DNA of 39,324 bases. Source: Mycolicibacterium iranicum (GTDB taxonomy: Bacteria > Actinomycetota > Actinomycetes > Mycobacteriales > Mycobacteriaceae). Positions within the stretch are counted from its first letter, which is position 1; every line of letters starts with the position of its first letter. The position numbers and the translations under genes were made by a program. Positions 20,232 to 27,432 of the stretch are shown here, one piece after another. The stretch lies in contig NZ_LWCS01000012.1 in the NCBI RefSeq assembly GCF_001650495.1, positions 130,019 to 169,342 of the forward strand, in the 5' to 3' direction. Under the pieces are notes generated by a model. That model was not told the DNA's origin and did not search any database. It saw only the letters and a list, made by a program, of their open reading frames with translations.

Positions 20232-20304
20232 GGGGCTATGGCGCAGTTGGTAGCGCACCACACTGGCAGTGTGGGGGTCAGGGGTTCGAATCCCCTTAGC
20301 TCCA
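20232..20304 (+). tRNA. tRNA-Ala (anticodon GGC)
   Basis: A 73-base cloverleaf. Acceptor GGGGCTA pairs with TAGCTCC (one G-U); D stem GCGC/GCGC; anticodon stem CCACA/TGTGG with loop CTGGCAG, anticodon GGC; T stem AGGGG/CCCCT with TTCGAAT loop; discriminator A. CCA is not encoded (CCC follows). The antisense of this tRNA gives the well-known false protein reading GIRTPDPHTASVV, which I have not annotated. Confidence 0.96.
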
Positions 20305-20445
20305 CCCATCGAATAGGCGGTTCGGGATGTCTTCGGAGTCGACGCGACGATCATCACCGACCCCGTCACCGGGACTCCGCTGGTGTCGCCGCATCCCGCG
20401 CCACCAGCGTCGGTGTTTGGTCCACTCGACGGTGGAGCGCTGTGA

Positions 20446-20479
20446 AACGGCCCCCGGAAGATTTGCCCCCGGGGCCGTT
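20446..20479 (-). terminator. Hairpin terminator of the metE relic
   Basis: AACGGCCCC (20446-20454) and GGGGCCGTT (20471-20479) are exact reverse complements. On the minus strand the hairpin lies 20 bases past the surviving metE stop codon and ends in a short GTTTC run. The terminator has outlived its gene. The stretch 20305-20445 before it holds no gene I can support. Confidence 0.55.
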
Positions 20480-20498
20480 CCATGGGCTTCGGCGGGAT

Positions 20499-20846
20499 TC
20501 AGCGCTTGCCTCTGACCTGATTTGCAGCGGCGACCAGATGCTTCAGCGACTCTGCCACCTCGTCAATCTTCCGCGTCTTGAGGCTACGGTCGGGGTTGAC
20601 CCAAAGACGTTCGGCAGCAACAGAATTCAGTGCCTCTACAATGAGGTCACCATCTCTCAACACCGGGAATCCGCGGCGAGTGGATATCAGAGACGCCAGG
20701 ACCAACGCTGCGGGCGATCACTTCGCCGAACTCCGAACAGCACAGGTGTTTGTGGATCTGGGTGACGTCCCGCACGCCCGACGTCGACAGCGTGAAGGCG
20801 TCAACCGACCATTTCAGGTAGTCCTGCTTCTCCTTGGGCTGGCGTG
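20499..20846 (-). pseudogene. metE: metE C-terminal relic (cobalamin-independent methionine synthase)
   Basis: Two minus-strand frames carry recognisable MetE C-terminal sequence in the right order. The first (about 20846-20655) reads [20 protein letters not shown], then [16 protein letters not shown] and [16 protein letters not shown]; the second (20655-20499) has [15 protein letters not shown] and ends in a normal MetE-like tail. Between GEVI and GPGV about 35-40 residues expected in MetE, with the zinc-ligand Glu, are missing. A frameshift separates the two frames. The last zinc Cys, expected in NPDCGLKTR, is Arg here. The N-terminal 600 or so residues are absent. The function is dead. Confidence 0.85.
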
Positions 20847-21141
20847 GACACGAACTTCGACCCGCTGGGGCCGAATATCCTGGCGATTTCTGGGCGTACA
20901 CGCGCAACAAGATCATGGTCGCGGCGCGTATGGCGGGGATCGACGCGATCGACTCGCCCTACCCCGACTACCAGCACATCGAAGGCTACTAGCGGGATGC
21001 GGGCCGTTCAGCGCTGTACGGCTACACCGGCAGGTGGGCGATCCATCGGGATCGGGTGCCGGTCGCCAACGAGGTGTACACGCGCCGTCGGCCGATGAGA
21101 TCGCGCTGGCCCCCGTCGCGCTGATCGACGGTAGCCGCTGA
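20841..21141 (+). pseudogene. CitE/HpcH-type CoA-ester lyase C-terminal relic
   Basis: Plus-strand pieces resemble the C-terminal part of the HpcH/HpaI aldolase/citrate lyase beta family. The conserved block reads [20 protein letters not shown], then [14 protein letters not shown], an in-frame TAG at 20990-20992, RDAGRSALYGYTGRWAIH and VANEVYT. The C-terminal PSADEIALA is in another frame, after what looks like a two-base insertion near 21083. A further shift lies near 20883, before the FWAYTR block. The N-terminal TIM-barrel with the metal and acid residues is missing. It starts where the metE relic ends, so the junction at about 20845 is a rearrangement point. Confidence 0.75.
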
Positions 21142-21163
21142 GGCGAGCGCTAACCTGGATCCG

Positions 21164-22675
21164 GTGGGTCTAGGTCACAGAGCACTGGCGACGGCGGCTG
21201 CAGCAGCACTCGCCGCGTCCGGCTGCAGCACTGGCGTCGAATCGCCGCCCGCTGCCTCATCGACGACAACATCAACGTCGACGTCGGTCCTCCCCGATGC
21301 CGCGACATACAGCGCCCAGATGCGCGACGCCGTGACTCCGGATGCGCTGATGGCGCACCTGGCCGAGCTGCAAAAGATCGCGGACGCCAACGGCGGCAAC
21401 CGCGCCATCGGTACGCCGGGCTACGAGCAGAGCGTCGACTACGTTGCGGACGCTCTGCGCGCGCAGGGTTTCGACGTCGAGACGCCGCAGTTCGATCTTT
21501 CGTTCCCGTTCGCCGACGACCCGGCGGTCACCGTCGGAGGATCGCCCGTGAAGGCGGAGCCGCTCGAATATACGGCCGGAACATCGCCGGAAGGCGTGGC
21601 CGGGCGCCTTGTACCGGTGGGCGGTCTTGGCTGTACCGACTCGGACTACGAGCAGGCCGACGTCGAGGGCGCCGTGGTCCTGGTCGACCGCGGACGGTGC
21701 CCGTTCGGCGAGAAGCAGACAGCCGCCGCGGATCACGGCGCAGTCGCGATCATCGTGGCGAACAATGTTGACGGCGAATCGCCGGGCGCAACTCTGGGCG
21801 GCCAGACCGAGGTGACCATCCCCGCCGTGATGGTGACCAAATCCGACGGAGCACGGCTGCGTGCCCGACCCGAGCCGGTCACGATCGAGATGAACGCCGG
21901 TGTTCGCACCGTGCAGACGCGCAACGTCATTGCGCAGACGAGGACCGGTTCCACCGAGAACGTGGTCGTGGTCGGCGGGCATCTGGACAGCGTCCCGGCC
22001 GGCCCGGGTATCAACGATGACGGGTCGGGTGTAGTGGCGGTGCTCGAGACGGCGCTGCAAATGGGCAGTTCGCCGCCGGTGCGCAACGCGGTCCGATTCG
22101 GGTTCTGGGCGGCAGAAGAAGTGGGCCTGCTCGGATCGGCGAACTACGTACAGTCGCTGAGCGTCGACCAGTTGAAGGACATTGCGATGTACCTCAACTT
22201 CGACATGCTGGGCTCGCCGAACCCGGCGTACTTCACCATGGACGGCGACCAGTCCGCACCGCCGGTTCCGGAGCGCGAACCGCCGCGGATCCCCGAGGGT
22301 TCGGCCGGCATCGAACGCACACTGGTTGAATACCTTGCAGGTGCTGGCAAGACCGCGCAGGACACTGCATTCGCGGGCAGTTCCGACTACGACTCGTTCA
22401 TCAGGGTGGGTATCCCCGTGGGCGGCATCTCCTCGGGTGCCGACTCCGATATGACGGCGGCGCAGGCCGAGCTGTGGGGCGGACAGGCCGGCCGGCCCTA
22501 CGATCCCAACTACCATCGCAAGACCGATACCGTGGATCGGATCGACCGGACAGCCCTAGGTATCAACGGTTCCGGTGCGGCCTACGCTGTGGCCCTGTAC
22601 TCGCAGGATCTCGGTGGGCGCAACGGGGTGCCCGCGCGCCCCGACCGCACCCGCCACCCGGTGCCGAAATCGTGA
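21164..22675 (+). CDS. lpqL: LpqL-like lipoprotein M28 aminopeptidase
   Basis: A 503-residue lipoprotein peptidase. Signal peptide and lipobox AASGC put the lipid on Cys21; a Ser/Thr linker follows. A protease-associated (PA) domain spans about residues 130-245. The M28 zinc catalytic domain has GGHLDS with His273 and Asp275, INDDGSG with Asp286, WAAEEVGLLGS with Glu318-Glu319, SSDYDSF, and the last His in YHRKTDT. All metal ligands are present, so it should be active at the cell surface. It resembles M. tuberculosis LpqL. GTG 21164 is used. The stop overlaps the next GTG (GTGA), giving a two-gene operon. Confidence 0.9.
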   Translation: MGLGHRALATAAAAALAASGCSTGVESPPAASSTTTSTSTSVLPDAATYSAQMRDAVTPDALMAHLAELQKIADANGGNRAIGTPGYEQSVDYVADALRAQGFDVETPQFDLSFPFADDPAVTVGGSPVKAEPLEYTAGTSPEGVAGRLVPVGGLGCTDSDYEQADVEGAVVLVDRGRCPFGEKQTAAADHGAVAIIVANNVDGESPGATLGGQTEVTIPAVMVTKSDGARLRARPEPVTIEMNAGVRTVQTRNVIAQTRTGSTENVVVVGGHLDSVPAGPGINDDGSGVVAVLETALQMGSSPPVRNAVRFGFWAAEEVGLLGSANYVQSLSVDQLKDIAMYLNFDMLGSPNPAYFTMDGDQSAPPVPEREPPRIPEGSAGIERTLVEYLAGAGKTAQDTAFAGSSDYDSFIRVGIPVGGISSGADSDMTAAQAELWGGQAGRPYDPNYHRKTDTVDRIDRTALGINGSGAAYAVALYSQDLGGRNGVPARPDRTRHPVPKS

Positions 22676-23259
22676 CTCGCCCGACGCGAACTTTCGCCGT
22701 TCTCGTGCTGATCTTCGCCGCGCTGACGGCGTGCGCACCGCGTGTCGAGCACGAGCAGGGCGCCGGCGATGGCGGGGGCCGAGCGCTGCACAACGACGCG
22801 GATATCGCGTTCGCCCGCAACATGATCCCGCACCACGAGCAGGCCGTGGTGCTGGCTGCGATGGTGCCGACCAACACTGCCAACCCCGATCTGCGCGTCA
22901 TGGCGGCGCACATCGGCTCCGCCCAGCGCGCTGAGATCGGAGTGTTGCAGGATCTGCTCACCACCTGGGGCGAGGGAGCTGACGGGGGAGAGCATACGGG
23001 TCACCACCACGGTATGCACGGGATGGCGGGCATGGTGGATGAGGCGACGATGCAACGACTTCCGAGGCTCTACGACAGTGCGTTCGACACGCTGTGGGCG
23101 ACATCGATGATCAGCCACCATGAGGGGGCGGTCGCGATGGCGCAGGACGAGCTCGCCGACGGTCAGAGCTCGGACGCCAAGCAGGTCGCCGCTCTAATCA
23201 TTGAGTCTCAGCAGCGCGAGATTTCGCGGCTGAAGCATGTCATCAGCGCGACGGAGTGA
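22672..23259 (+). CDS. DUF305 His/Met-rich lipoprotein
   Basis: A 195-residue lipoprotein (lipobox LTAC, Cys21) with a DUF305 domain. The core repeats are DIAFARNMIPHHEQAVVLAA and TMISHHEGAVAMAQ, giving two paired His-His motifs expected in a four-helix ferritin-like fold. Between them is a His/Met-rich linker (HTGHHHGMHGMAGM). Such composition suggests copper or other metal binding, as seen for other DUF305 proteins, but this is inference. GTG 22672 overlaps the lpqL stop, so it is translated with it. Confidence 0.88.
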   Translation: MTRPTRTFAVLVLIFAALTACAPRVEHEQGAGDGGGRALHNDADIAFARNMIPHHEQAVVLAAMVPTNTANPDLRVMAAHIGSAQRAEIGVLQDLLTTWGEGADGGEHTGHHHGMHGMAGMVDEATMQRLPRLYDSAFDTLWATSMISHHEGAVAMAQDELADGQSSDAKQVAALIIESQQREISRLKHVISATE

Positions 23260-23757
23260 TCAACCCGAACCCCTGAGCCGCCCGATGTAGGGGCACGCGC
23301 GCTGCGGGCAGGCCGGACGCTCACAGACCTCGCAGCCCGCACCGATCGGCACCGCTGCGTCGGCGTCCGCCAAATCGATTCCCGTCGAATAGATCAGGCG
23401 ATCGGCGTGGGCCAGATCGCACCCCAGGCCGATCGCGAAGCTCTTGGTGGGCCCAGGCAGCGGCTCTGGCCCGGCGGTGTGGTCCGCGCGAAAGGCCTTG
23501 GCGGACTGACGTTTGGAGATGTTTCCAGCGCTGTCAGTGCGGACGAAAAGTGAACGGCACCCCGCGTGCATCCGGGCGTTGCTGTGTCGAAAGGCGATGG
23601 CAGACCGTCTCGGACCTGACCGCGAAGCGGCGGGCCAACTGATCGATGTCATAGGGCAGATCCTCGGCCGCTGAGAGAAACAGGCGACGGGGCAGCAGCA
23701 GCGCGCCGGCGTATGCGGATCCACGTGTACCGGCCTGCAGGTGTAGGACGGCGATTC
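23260..23757 (-). pseudogene. RamB/ScfR-type regulator relic (DUF955-DUF2083)
   Basis: Minus-strand pieces match the regulator family with an IrrE-like middle domain and a DUF2083 tail. The upstream frame reads SAYAGALLLPRRLFLSAAED, LPYDIDQLARRF, then VCHRLSTQQRPDARGVPFTF, and stops. The next frame continues with VRTDSAGNISKRQSAKAF. After that about 80-100 residues are missing and the C-terminal KSFAIGLGCDLAHADRLIY, CEVCERPACPQRACP follows. Both a frameshift and an internal deletion are present, and the N-terminal HTH is absent. It cannot be a working regulator. It sits tail-to-tail with the DUF305 gene. Confidence 0.85.
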
Positions 23758-23762
23758 TGATG

Positions 23763-24128
23763 TCAGCGACGCTTTCTCAGCCTTGTGAACCGATACCGCC
23801 GCAGGCTATGCGGAAAGTCGGCCAACCCGGGCCCGCCGTCTCGCAACCAGTCGGCGATATCCGACGCCGCGTGATCGGTGAAGACGTAGCCGAGCCAGGT
23901 CGACCGGCCGCCCCGACGATGTCCGCCCTCCGACGGTGTGACCACGAGGACGTTGGAACGCTCGCACGGTCCAAGGCAGTCGGTGACCCGTAGATCAGCG
24001 ATGTCCCGCAACAGTTCGCGCAGCGCGCCGAGCTGGGCGTGGTGGTCGGTGTCGGGGTGCTTCTTCGCGGTACCGCAGCAGCACCCTCGGCACACGGTGA
24101 CGGTGGGGCGGGTCCGGTCCAGAGCCAT
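23763..24128 (-). CDS. (2Fe-2S) ferredoxin-like (thioredoxin-fold) protein
   Basis: A 121-residue cytosolic protein of the thioredoxin-like [2Fe-2S] ferredoxin type. The motif VCRGCCCGTAKKHP near the start gives Cys13, Cys16-18, and TDCLGPCERSNV gives Cys51 and Cys55, a layout fit for a cluster. The C-terminus is basic. ATG 24128 is the start. It is divergent from a B12-riboswitch gene, which suggests but does not show a cobalamin link; such proteins are sometimes found beside cobalt chelatase genes. It reads away from that gene, toward the dead regulator. Confidence 0.85.
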   Translation of the reverse strand: MALDRTRPTVTVCRGCCCGTAKKHPDTDHHAQLGALRELLRDIADLRVTDCLGPCERSNVLVVTPSEGGHRRGGRSTWLGYVFTDHAASDIADWLRDGGPGLADFPHSLRRYRFTRLRKRR

Positions 24129-24161
24129 GGTGTCGATCCTCCACGAGACAATAGCCGCTCA

Positions 24162-24191
24162 TTGACGTACTCGCCCACTGGTTCCTATCGT
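24162..24191 (+). promoter_or_regulatory. Candidate promoter of the cobalamin riboswitch transcript
   Basis: TTGACG (24162-24167), 18-base spacer, TATCGT (24186-24191; fits TAnnnT). The expected start is just before the riboswitch. It lies in the 33-63-base zone upstream of the divergent ferredoxin-like gene. Confidence 0.55.
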
Positions 24192-24197
24192 CACTAC

Positions 24198-24300
24198 TGC
24201 GTGGGATCAGCAGGAACCTGGTGAAACTCCGGGACGGTCGCGCCACTGTGACCAGACCACATGCGGTCTGGGAGTCAGACACTGCCCCTCCGCACCCTAA
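24198..24300 (+). promoter_or_regulatory. Cobalamin (B12) riboswitch
   Basis: The region carries the cobalamin-aptamer signatures in order: AGGAACCTGGTGAAACTCCG, the B12-box core GCCACTG (24242-24248), then TCTGGGAGTCAGACACTGCC. The gene's ribosome site follows. A CGGGGA/TCCCCG hairpin (24307-24325) abuts the AGGAG site at about 24328-24332, so ligand may control translation of the 92-aa gene at 24341. Confidence 0.85.
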
Positions 24301-24340
24301 CCATGTCGGGGACGCGTCATCCCCGGAGAGGAGAACGACC

Positions 24341-24619
24341 ATGCCCGAATTGCATGCCCAGGGTCGTGACGATCTCGGCGAAAAGGGTGATTGGACCCGG
24401 CAAGCCATCGACGTCATGACGGCGTGGGCCGACCACGACGAGGGGCATCACTTCGCCGCCGACCGGGTGGCCGCATATGCATCCGAATCTCCGGAGGCCG
24501 CACTGAAACTCACCGTCGGCTTCATCAACCTCAGCGCGATCCTGCTCCTGCAGCTGCGACACCAGACAGGTTCGGATGTGCGGACCTTGCTGCGCGAGGC
24601 AGCTCGCATCACGTTGTGA
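24341..24619 (+). CDS. B12-riboswitch-controlled small protein of unknown function
   Basis: A 92-residue protein with no family I recognise. It has a polar N-terminus, a TRQAIDVMTAWADHDEGHHF segment, then VAAYASE and a hydrophobic stretch GFINLSAILLLQLRHQTG, ending in a helix (LREAARITL). It has no signal peptide and only a weak single hydrophobic segment, so it is probably cytosolic. The B12 aptamer directly precedes it and the AGGAG ribosome site is next to the switch hairpin. It shares the pattern with the facing gene at 24704-24964, so both belong to one family. The cobalamin link is strong; what it does is unknown. Confidence 0.8.
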   Translation: MPELHAQGRDDLGEKGDWTRQAIDVMTAWADHDEGHHFAADRVAAYASESPEAALKLTVGFINLSAILLLQLRHQTGSDVRTLLREAARITL

Positions 24620-24703
24620 TCCGACGTTGTCGCGTATGCCGTGAAGCAGCGGCTCTGGTCCCCACGATTCGCCATGTGGGACAAGCGAGCGTGGGGCCGA
24701 CCG

Positions 24704-24964
24704 CTAGGTGGGTGGTTCCTCATGGCGGGAGAGGGTCACCGCAATGGTCTGGAGGATTTCTTGCGGGCTCTTGCCGATGGTGGCTTCCATCCCCATCAGG
24801 AGCAGGCCCGAGAGGTTGATCAGGCCTGTTGTCAATCCCGACGGCCCGTCTGGTTCAGACAGGTAGCTGTCGACACGGGCGTGTACGAAGTCGCTGTCGT
24901 TCTCGTGGTTGATCCAGGCGGTCATCACGTCCACTGCCCACCGTGTTTTCTCGTCGTCCGCCAT
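24704..24964 (-). CDS. Paralogue of the B12-controlled small protein
   Basis: An 86-residue protein (91 from the TTG at 24979) with the same order of blocks as its convergent neighbour: TRWAVDVMTAWINHENDSDF, then ARVDSYLSE, GLINLSGLLLMGME and a C-terminal helix. ATG 24964 has an AGGCGG site near; the longer form starts with TTG. There is no riboswitch on its side in the 296 bases up to sodA. It may serve the same role without B12 control, or partner with its relative. No function is known to me. Confidence 0.68.
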   Translation of the reverse strand: MADDEKTRWAVDVMTAWINHENDSDFVHARVDSYLSEPDGPSGLTTGLINLSGLLLMGMEATIGKSPQEILQTIAVTLSRHEEPPT

Positions 24965-25259
24965 AGGGCCGCCTGACAACTTGTAAACGGTTAAGAATCA
25001 TCGTGTTTGGAATGGTGCGGTCGCGGCGTGGCCTCCGTTGAGATACCGAGAACCACCGTGATGTGCTGCATCGCTGACGCCGCGACCGTCCCGTATTTCT
25101 ACCTTAACAGATGAACACGTGTGATGGTGGACAGATAACCGAGGTCCCCCATAGGGTGAACTCGGACACCGCACGAGCTTTCGCAACGGTGCGTCGGCAC
25201 TGCCCGGACGTTGCGATGGCCAGTAGACAACCCGCCGACGGAGAGTGGAGAGGAACCTC

Positions 25260-25880
25260 ATGGCTGAGTACACGCTGCCGGAGCTGGACTACGACTATGG
25301 CGCGCTGGAACCGCACATTTCGGGCCAGATCAACGAGATTCATCACAGCAAGCACCACGCGACCTACGTCAAAGGAGTCAACGACGCGGTCGCCAAGCTG
25401 GAAGAGGCGCGTGCCAACGGAGACCACGGCGCCATCTTCCTGAACGAGAAGAACCTTGCGTTCCACTTGGGTGGGCATGTCAATCACACCATCTGGTGGA
25501 AGAACCTCTCGCCACACGGCGGCGACAAGCCAACCGGCGATCTGGCGGCCGCGATCGACGACCAGTTCGGATCGTTCGACAACTTTCGGGCGCAGTTCAC
25601 CGCCGCTGCGAACGGACTTCAGGGTTCCGGCTGGGCCGTGCTGGGATACGACACCCTCGGTGACCGACTGCTGACCTTCCAGCTCTACGACCAGCAGGCC
25701 AATGTGCCGCTGGGCATCATCCCGCTGCTTCAGGTCGACATGTGGGAGCACGCGTACTACCTGCAGTACAAGAATGTGAAGGCCGACTATGTCAAGGCCT
25801 TCTGGAACGTCGTCAACTGGGAGGACGTCCAGAACCGCTTCGGGGCAGCTACCGGCAAGGCGCGGGGACTCATCTTCTGA
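25260..25880 (+). CDS. sodA: Superoxide dismutase SodA (Mn/Fe family)
   Basis: A 206-residue enzyme that dismutates superoxide. The metal ligands are His28, His76, Asp160 and His164 ([11 protein letters not shown]). The residue at 145, which is His in the iron enzyme of M. tuberculosis, is Gln here (LYDQQANVP), as in Mn-type mycobacterial enzymes. No signal peptide is present; SodA is known to be exported by the accessory Sec system in some mycobacteria. ATG 25260 has GAGAGGA upstream; a longer frame starting at 25245 is less likely. The 280 bases upstream hold a possible -10 (TAGGGT near 25154), which I would not press. Confidence 0.96.
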   Translation: MAEYTLPELDYDYGALEPHISGQINEIHHSKHHATYVKGVNDAVAKLEEARANGDHGAIFLNEKNLAFHLGGHVNHTIWWKNLSPHGGDKPTGDLAAAIDDQFGSFDNFRAQFTAAANGLQGSGWAVLGYDTLGDRLLTFQLYDQQANVPLGIIPLLQVDMWEHAYYLQYKNVKADYVKAFWNVVNWEDVQNRFGAATGKARGLIF

Positions 25881-25903
25881 GGCCACCTCCAATGCATCAG
25901 GCT

Positions 25904-26161
25904 TCAACCGCCGTCCATTTCATCTGTCCGACTTCGCCATATCCATCCAGGTGCGGTGCTACGGGTCCGAGGACGACGCCACGGCGGTGCCCAACGGCCC
26001 GCACCGATCGGAGTAATTCGTAGGTGTCGAGCCCGACGCCGCCGCCAACGCTCACACGGGCGGCTCAGGTCGACCTCGCAGGCCGCCAGCTCCTCCACGG
26101 CAGCAGCCACCGCCGCAACCGCGGCCCGCAACCCCTCCCCCGACATACTTCGAACATACAT
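25904..26161 (-). pseudogene. 5' relic of a 13E12 (DUF222/HNH) family gene
   Basis: The minus-strand frame opens MYVRSMSGEGLRAAVAAVAA, then AVEELAACEVDL, the usual start of DUF222/13E12 proteins, and then degenerates into an Arg-rich reading. A second frame in the same stretch (about 26050-25900) gives an ORF-like but unrecognised peptide. The LexA-type box at 26150-26165 overlaps the start, as in intact 13E12 genes. About 90% of a normal gene is missing. The call rests on the N-terminal 30 residues and the SOS box, so it is tentative. Confidence 0.5.
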
Positions 26162-26165
26162 TCGA
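26150..26165. promoter_or_regulatory. Degenerate SOS (LexA) box
   Basis: TCGAACATACATTCGA fits the mycobacterial LexA site TCGAAC-N4-GTTCGA with one mismatch (A for G in the right arm). It overlaps the start of the 13E12 relic. The following 140 bases to the Crp gene contain nothing I recognise. Confidence 0.55.
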
Positions 26166-26305
26166 CCACCGACAACATCGGTTGAGCGGCGGTGAGCGCC
26201 TCGACCTCCGTGTCATGAGTCAGGACCACACGGAGGTCGCCGATGCGGCGGTGAACCGGGACAGAGCGTAAGTGCACCAAGGCCGCTCGGTTCGAGTGCT
26301 GGACC

Positions 26306-26983
26306 CTACTTGCGGGCGCGGCGCGCCAACCGGGCAGGGTCGTGGATGATCGTCGTCTTGCCGGCTTGCTCGATCCAGCCGCGCTGGGAGAACTCCGCGA
26401 GCGCCTTGTTGATCGTCTCGCGAGACGAGCCTGCAAGCTGAGCGATCTCCTCCTGCGTGAGCCCGTGCTCCACCCTCAGTGATGTGCCCTGCTGGGTCCC
26501 GAACCTGCGAGCGAGATCGAGTAACTGCTTCGCGACGCGGCCGGGCACGTCGGTGAAGATCAGGTCGCACAGCGCATCGTTGGTGCGACGCAGCCTGCGG
26601 GCCAGCACCCGAAGAAGTTGCTCGGCGATCTCCGGGCGTTCGGCGATCCAGAATCGCAGGGCATCCCGGTCCATCGAGACGGTCTGCAAGGCAGTCAGCG
26701 CAGTAACCGTCGACGTCCTGGGCCCGGGATCGAAGATCGCGAGCTCGCCGAACATGTCGGCAGGACCCATAAGCGTCAGGAGGTTCTCGCGCCCGTCAGG
26801 TGCGGTACAACCAACCTTCACGGTGCCCGACGTGATGATGTATAGGCGGTCACCCAGCTCGCCCTCGGTGAACACCTTGTGTCCGCGGCGGAAGGAAACC
26901 TCCTGCAGCTGACTGCACAGCGCTTCCGCCGCCGCGGGGTCGACGCCCTGAAAAATAGCGGCGCGTGCCAATACGTCGTTCAC
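26306..26983 (-). CDS. Crp/Fnr-family cAMP-responsive regulator (Crp paralogue)
   Basis: A 225-residue regulator, close in length and sequence to mycobacterial Crp. It has a cyclic-nucleotide domain with the cAMP pocket [14 protein letters not shown] (Glu80, Arg89, Thr90) and a winged helix with recognition region [20 protein letters not shown]. The start is GTG 26983, with GGAAAGGG upstream; an ATG 21 bases earlier is weaker. Fast-growing mycobacteria can have two Crp proteins, and several substitutions suggest this may be the less-studied one, but I cannot confirm without a search. Confidence 0.88.
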   Translation of the reverse strand: MNDVLARAAIFQGVDPAAAEALCSQLQEVSFRRGHKVFTEGELGDRLYIITSGTVKVGCTAPDGRENLLTLMGPADMFGELAIFDPGPRTSTVTALTALQTVSMDRDALRFWIAERPEIAEQLLRVLARRLRRTNDALCDLIFTDVPGRVAKQLLDLARRFGTQQGTSLRVEHGLTQEEIAQLAGSSRETINKALAEFSQRGWIEQAGKTTIIHDPARLARRARK

Positions 26984-27067
26984 TCTGCCCTTTCCGGCTC
27001 TCACGCTTGACCCAGAGCCGAGGCTGGCCAGGCGGTTACACGATCAAGAGCAACCGTAAAGTATCAG

Positions 27068-27292
27068 CTACTCATCGGCGGCGCGAGCCTGCTGGATGTC
27101 GCTTGGGCGCACCCTGGCCTGGAACCTTTTCAGCCCCCAGCCGTCCGCCACGGCGAAAGCCACACGCTTGGGCCGGCCGAACAACGTTGTCGTCACCACT
27201 GTGCCTTCCGCGCCTTCCGGTACCAACGGTACGTCGAAGTCCTCGATTGGACGTCGCGCAATTACTCTGTCTCCCTTGCGATAACGTGTCAC
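27068..27292 (-). CDS. Small basic protein, SH3-like fold possible
   Basis: A 74-residue protein beginning MTRYRKGDRVIARRPIEDFD, with a PEGAEGTVVTTTLFGRPKRV turn pattern and a basic/acidic alternating tail. KGDRV...G(T)xG is the look of short SH3/KOW-like barrels that bind nucleic acid or act as adaptors. This is a pattern guess; no family is firm. GTG 27292 has a GGGGG upstream. It lies between Crp and a nucleotidyltransferase gene, all on the minus strand; the 140 bases before the next gene show nothing. Confidence 0.6.
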   Translation of the reverse strand: MTRYRKGDRVIARRPIEDFDVPLVPEGAEGTVVTTTLFGRPKRVAFAVADGWGLKRFQARVRPSDIQQARAADE

Positions 27293-27432
27293 TTTCCCCC
27301 CTGGTCTGGTGTGCCGGGCACGGGATCATCGCGTCCATGGCGCCCGGAAGATCCATCGTGGGTCCTACTCCTCTTGAAGTGCAACCGAATAAGCGCAGTG
27401 AACATAAATCGAGTGACAAGAGTGGTTGACTC

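Noticed and set aside
20305..20445. Plus-strand peptide after the tRNA with ordinary codon use (ends in DGGAL)
   Set aside because: Short, no start, no recognisable family; may be one more relic but cannot be supported.
19857..20483. Minus-strand frame giving a GIRTPDPHTASVV-type protein
   Set aside because: It is the antisense of tRNA-Ala plus the end of the MFS gene; this reading is a well-known false annotation.
25900..26050. Second minus-strand peptide (LDTYELLRSVRAVGHRRG) downstream of the 13E12 relic
   Set aside because: No start codon with context and no family recognised; treated as part of the degraded region.
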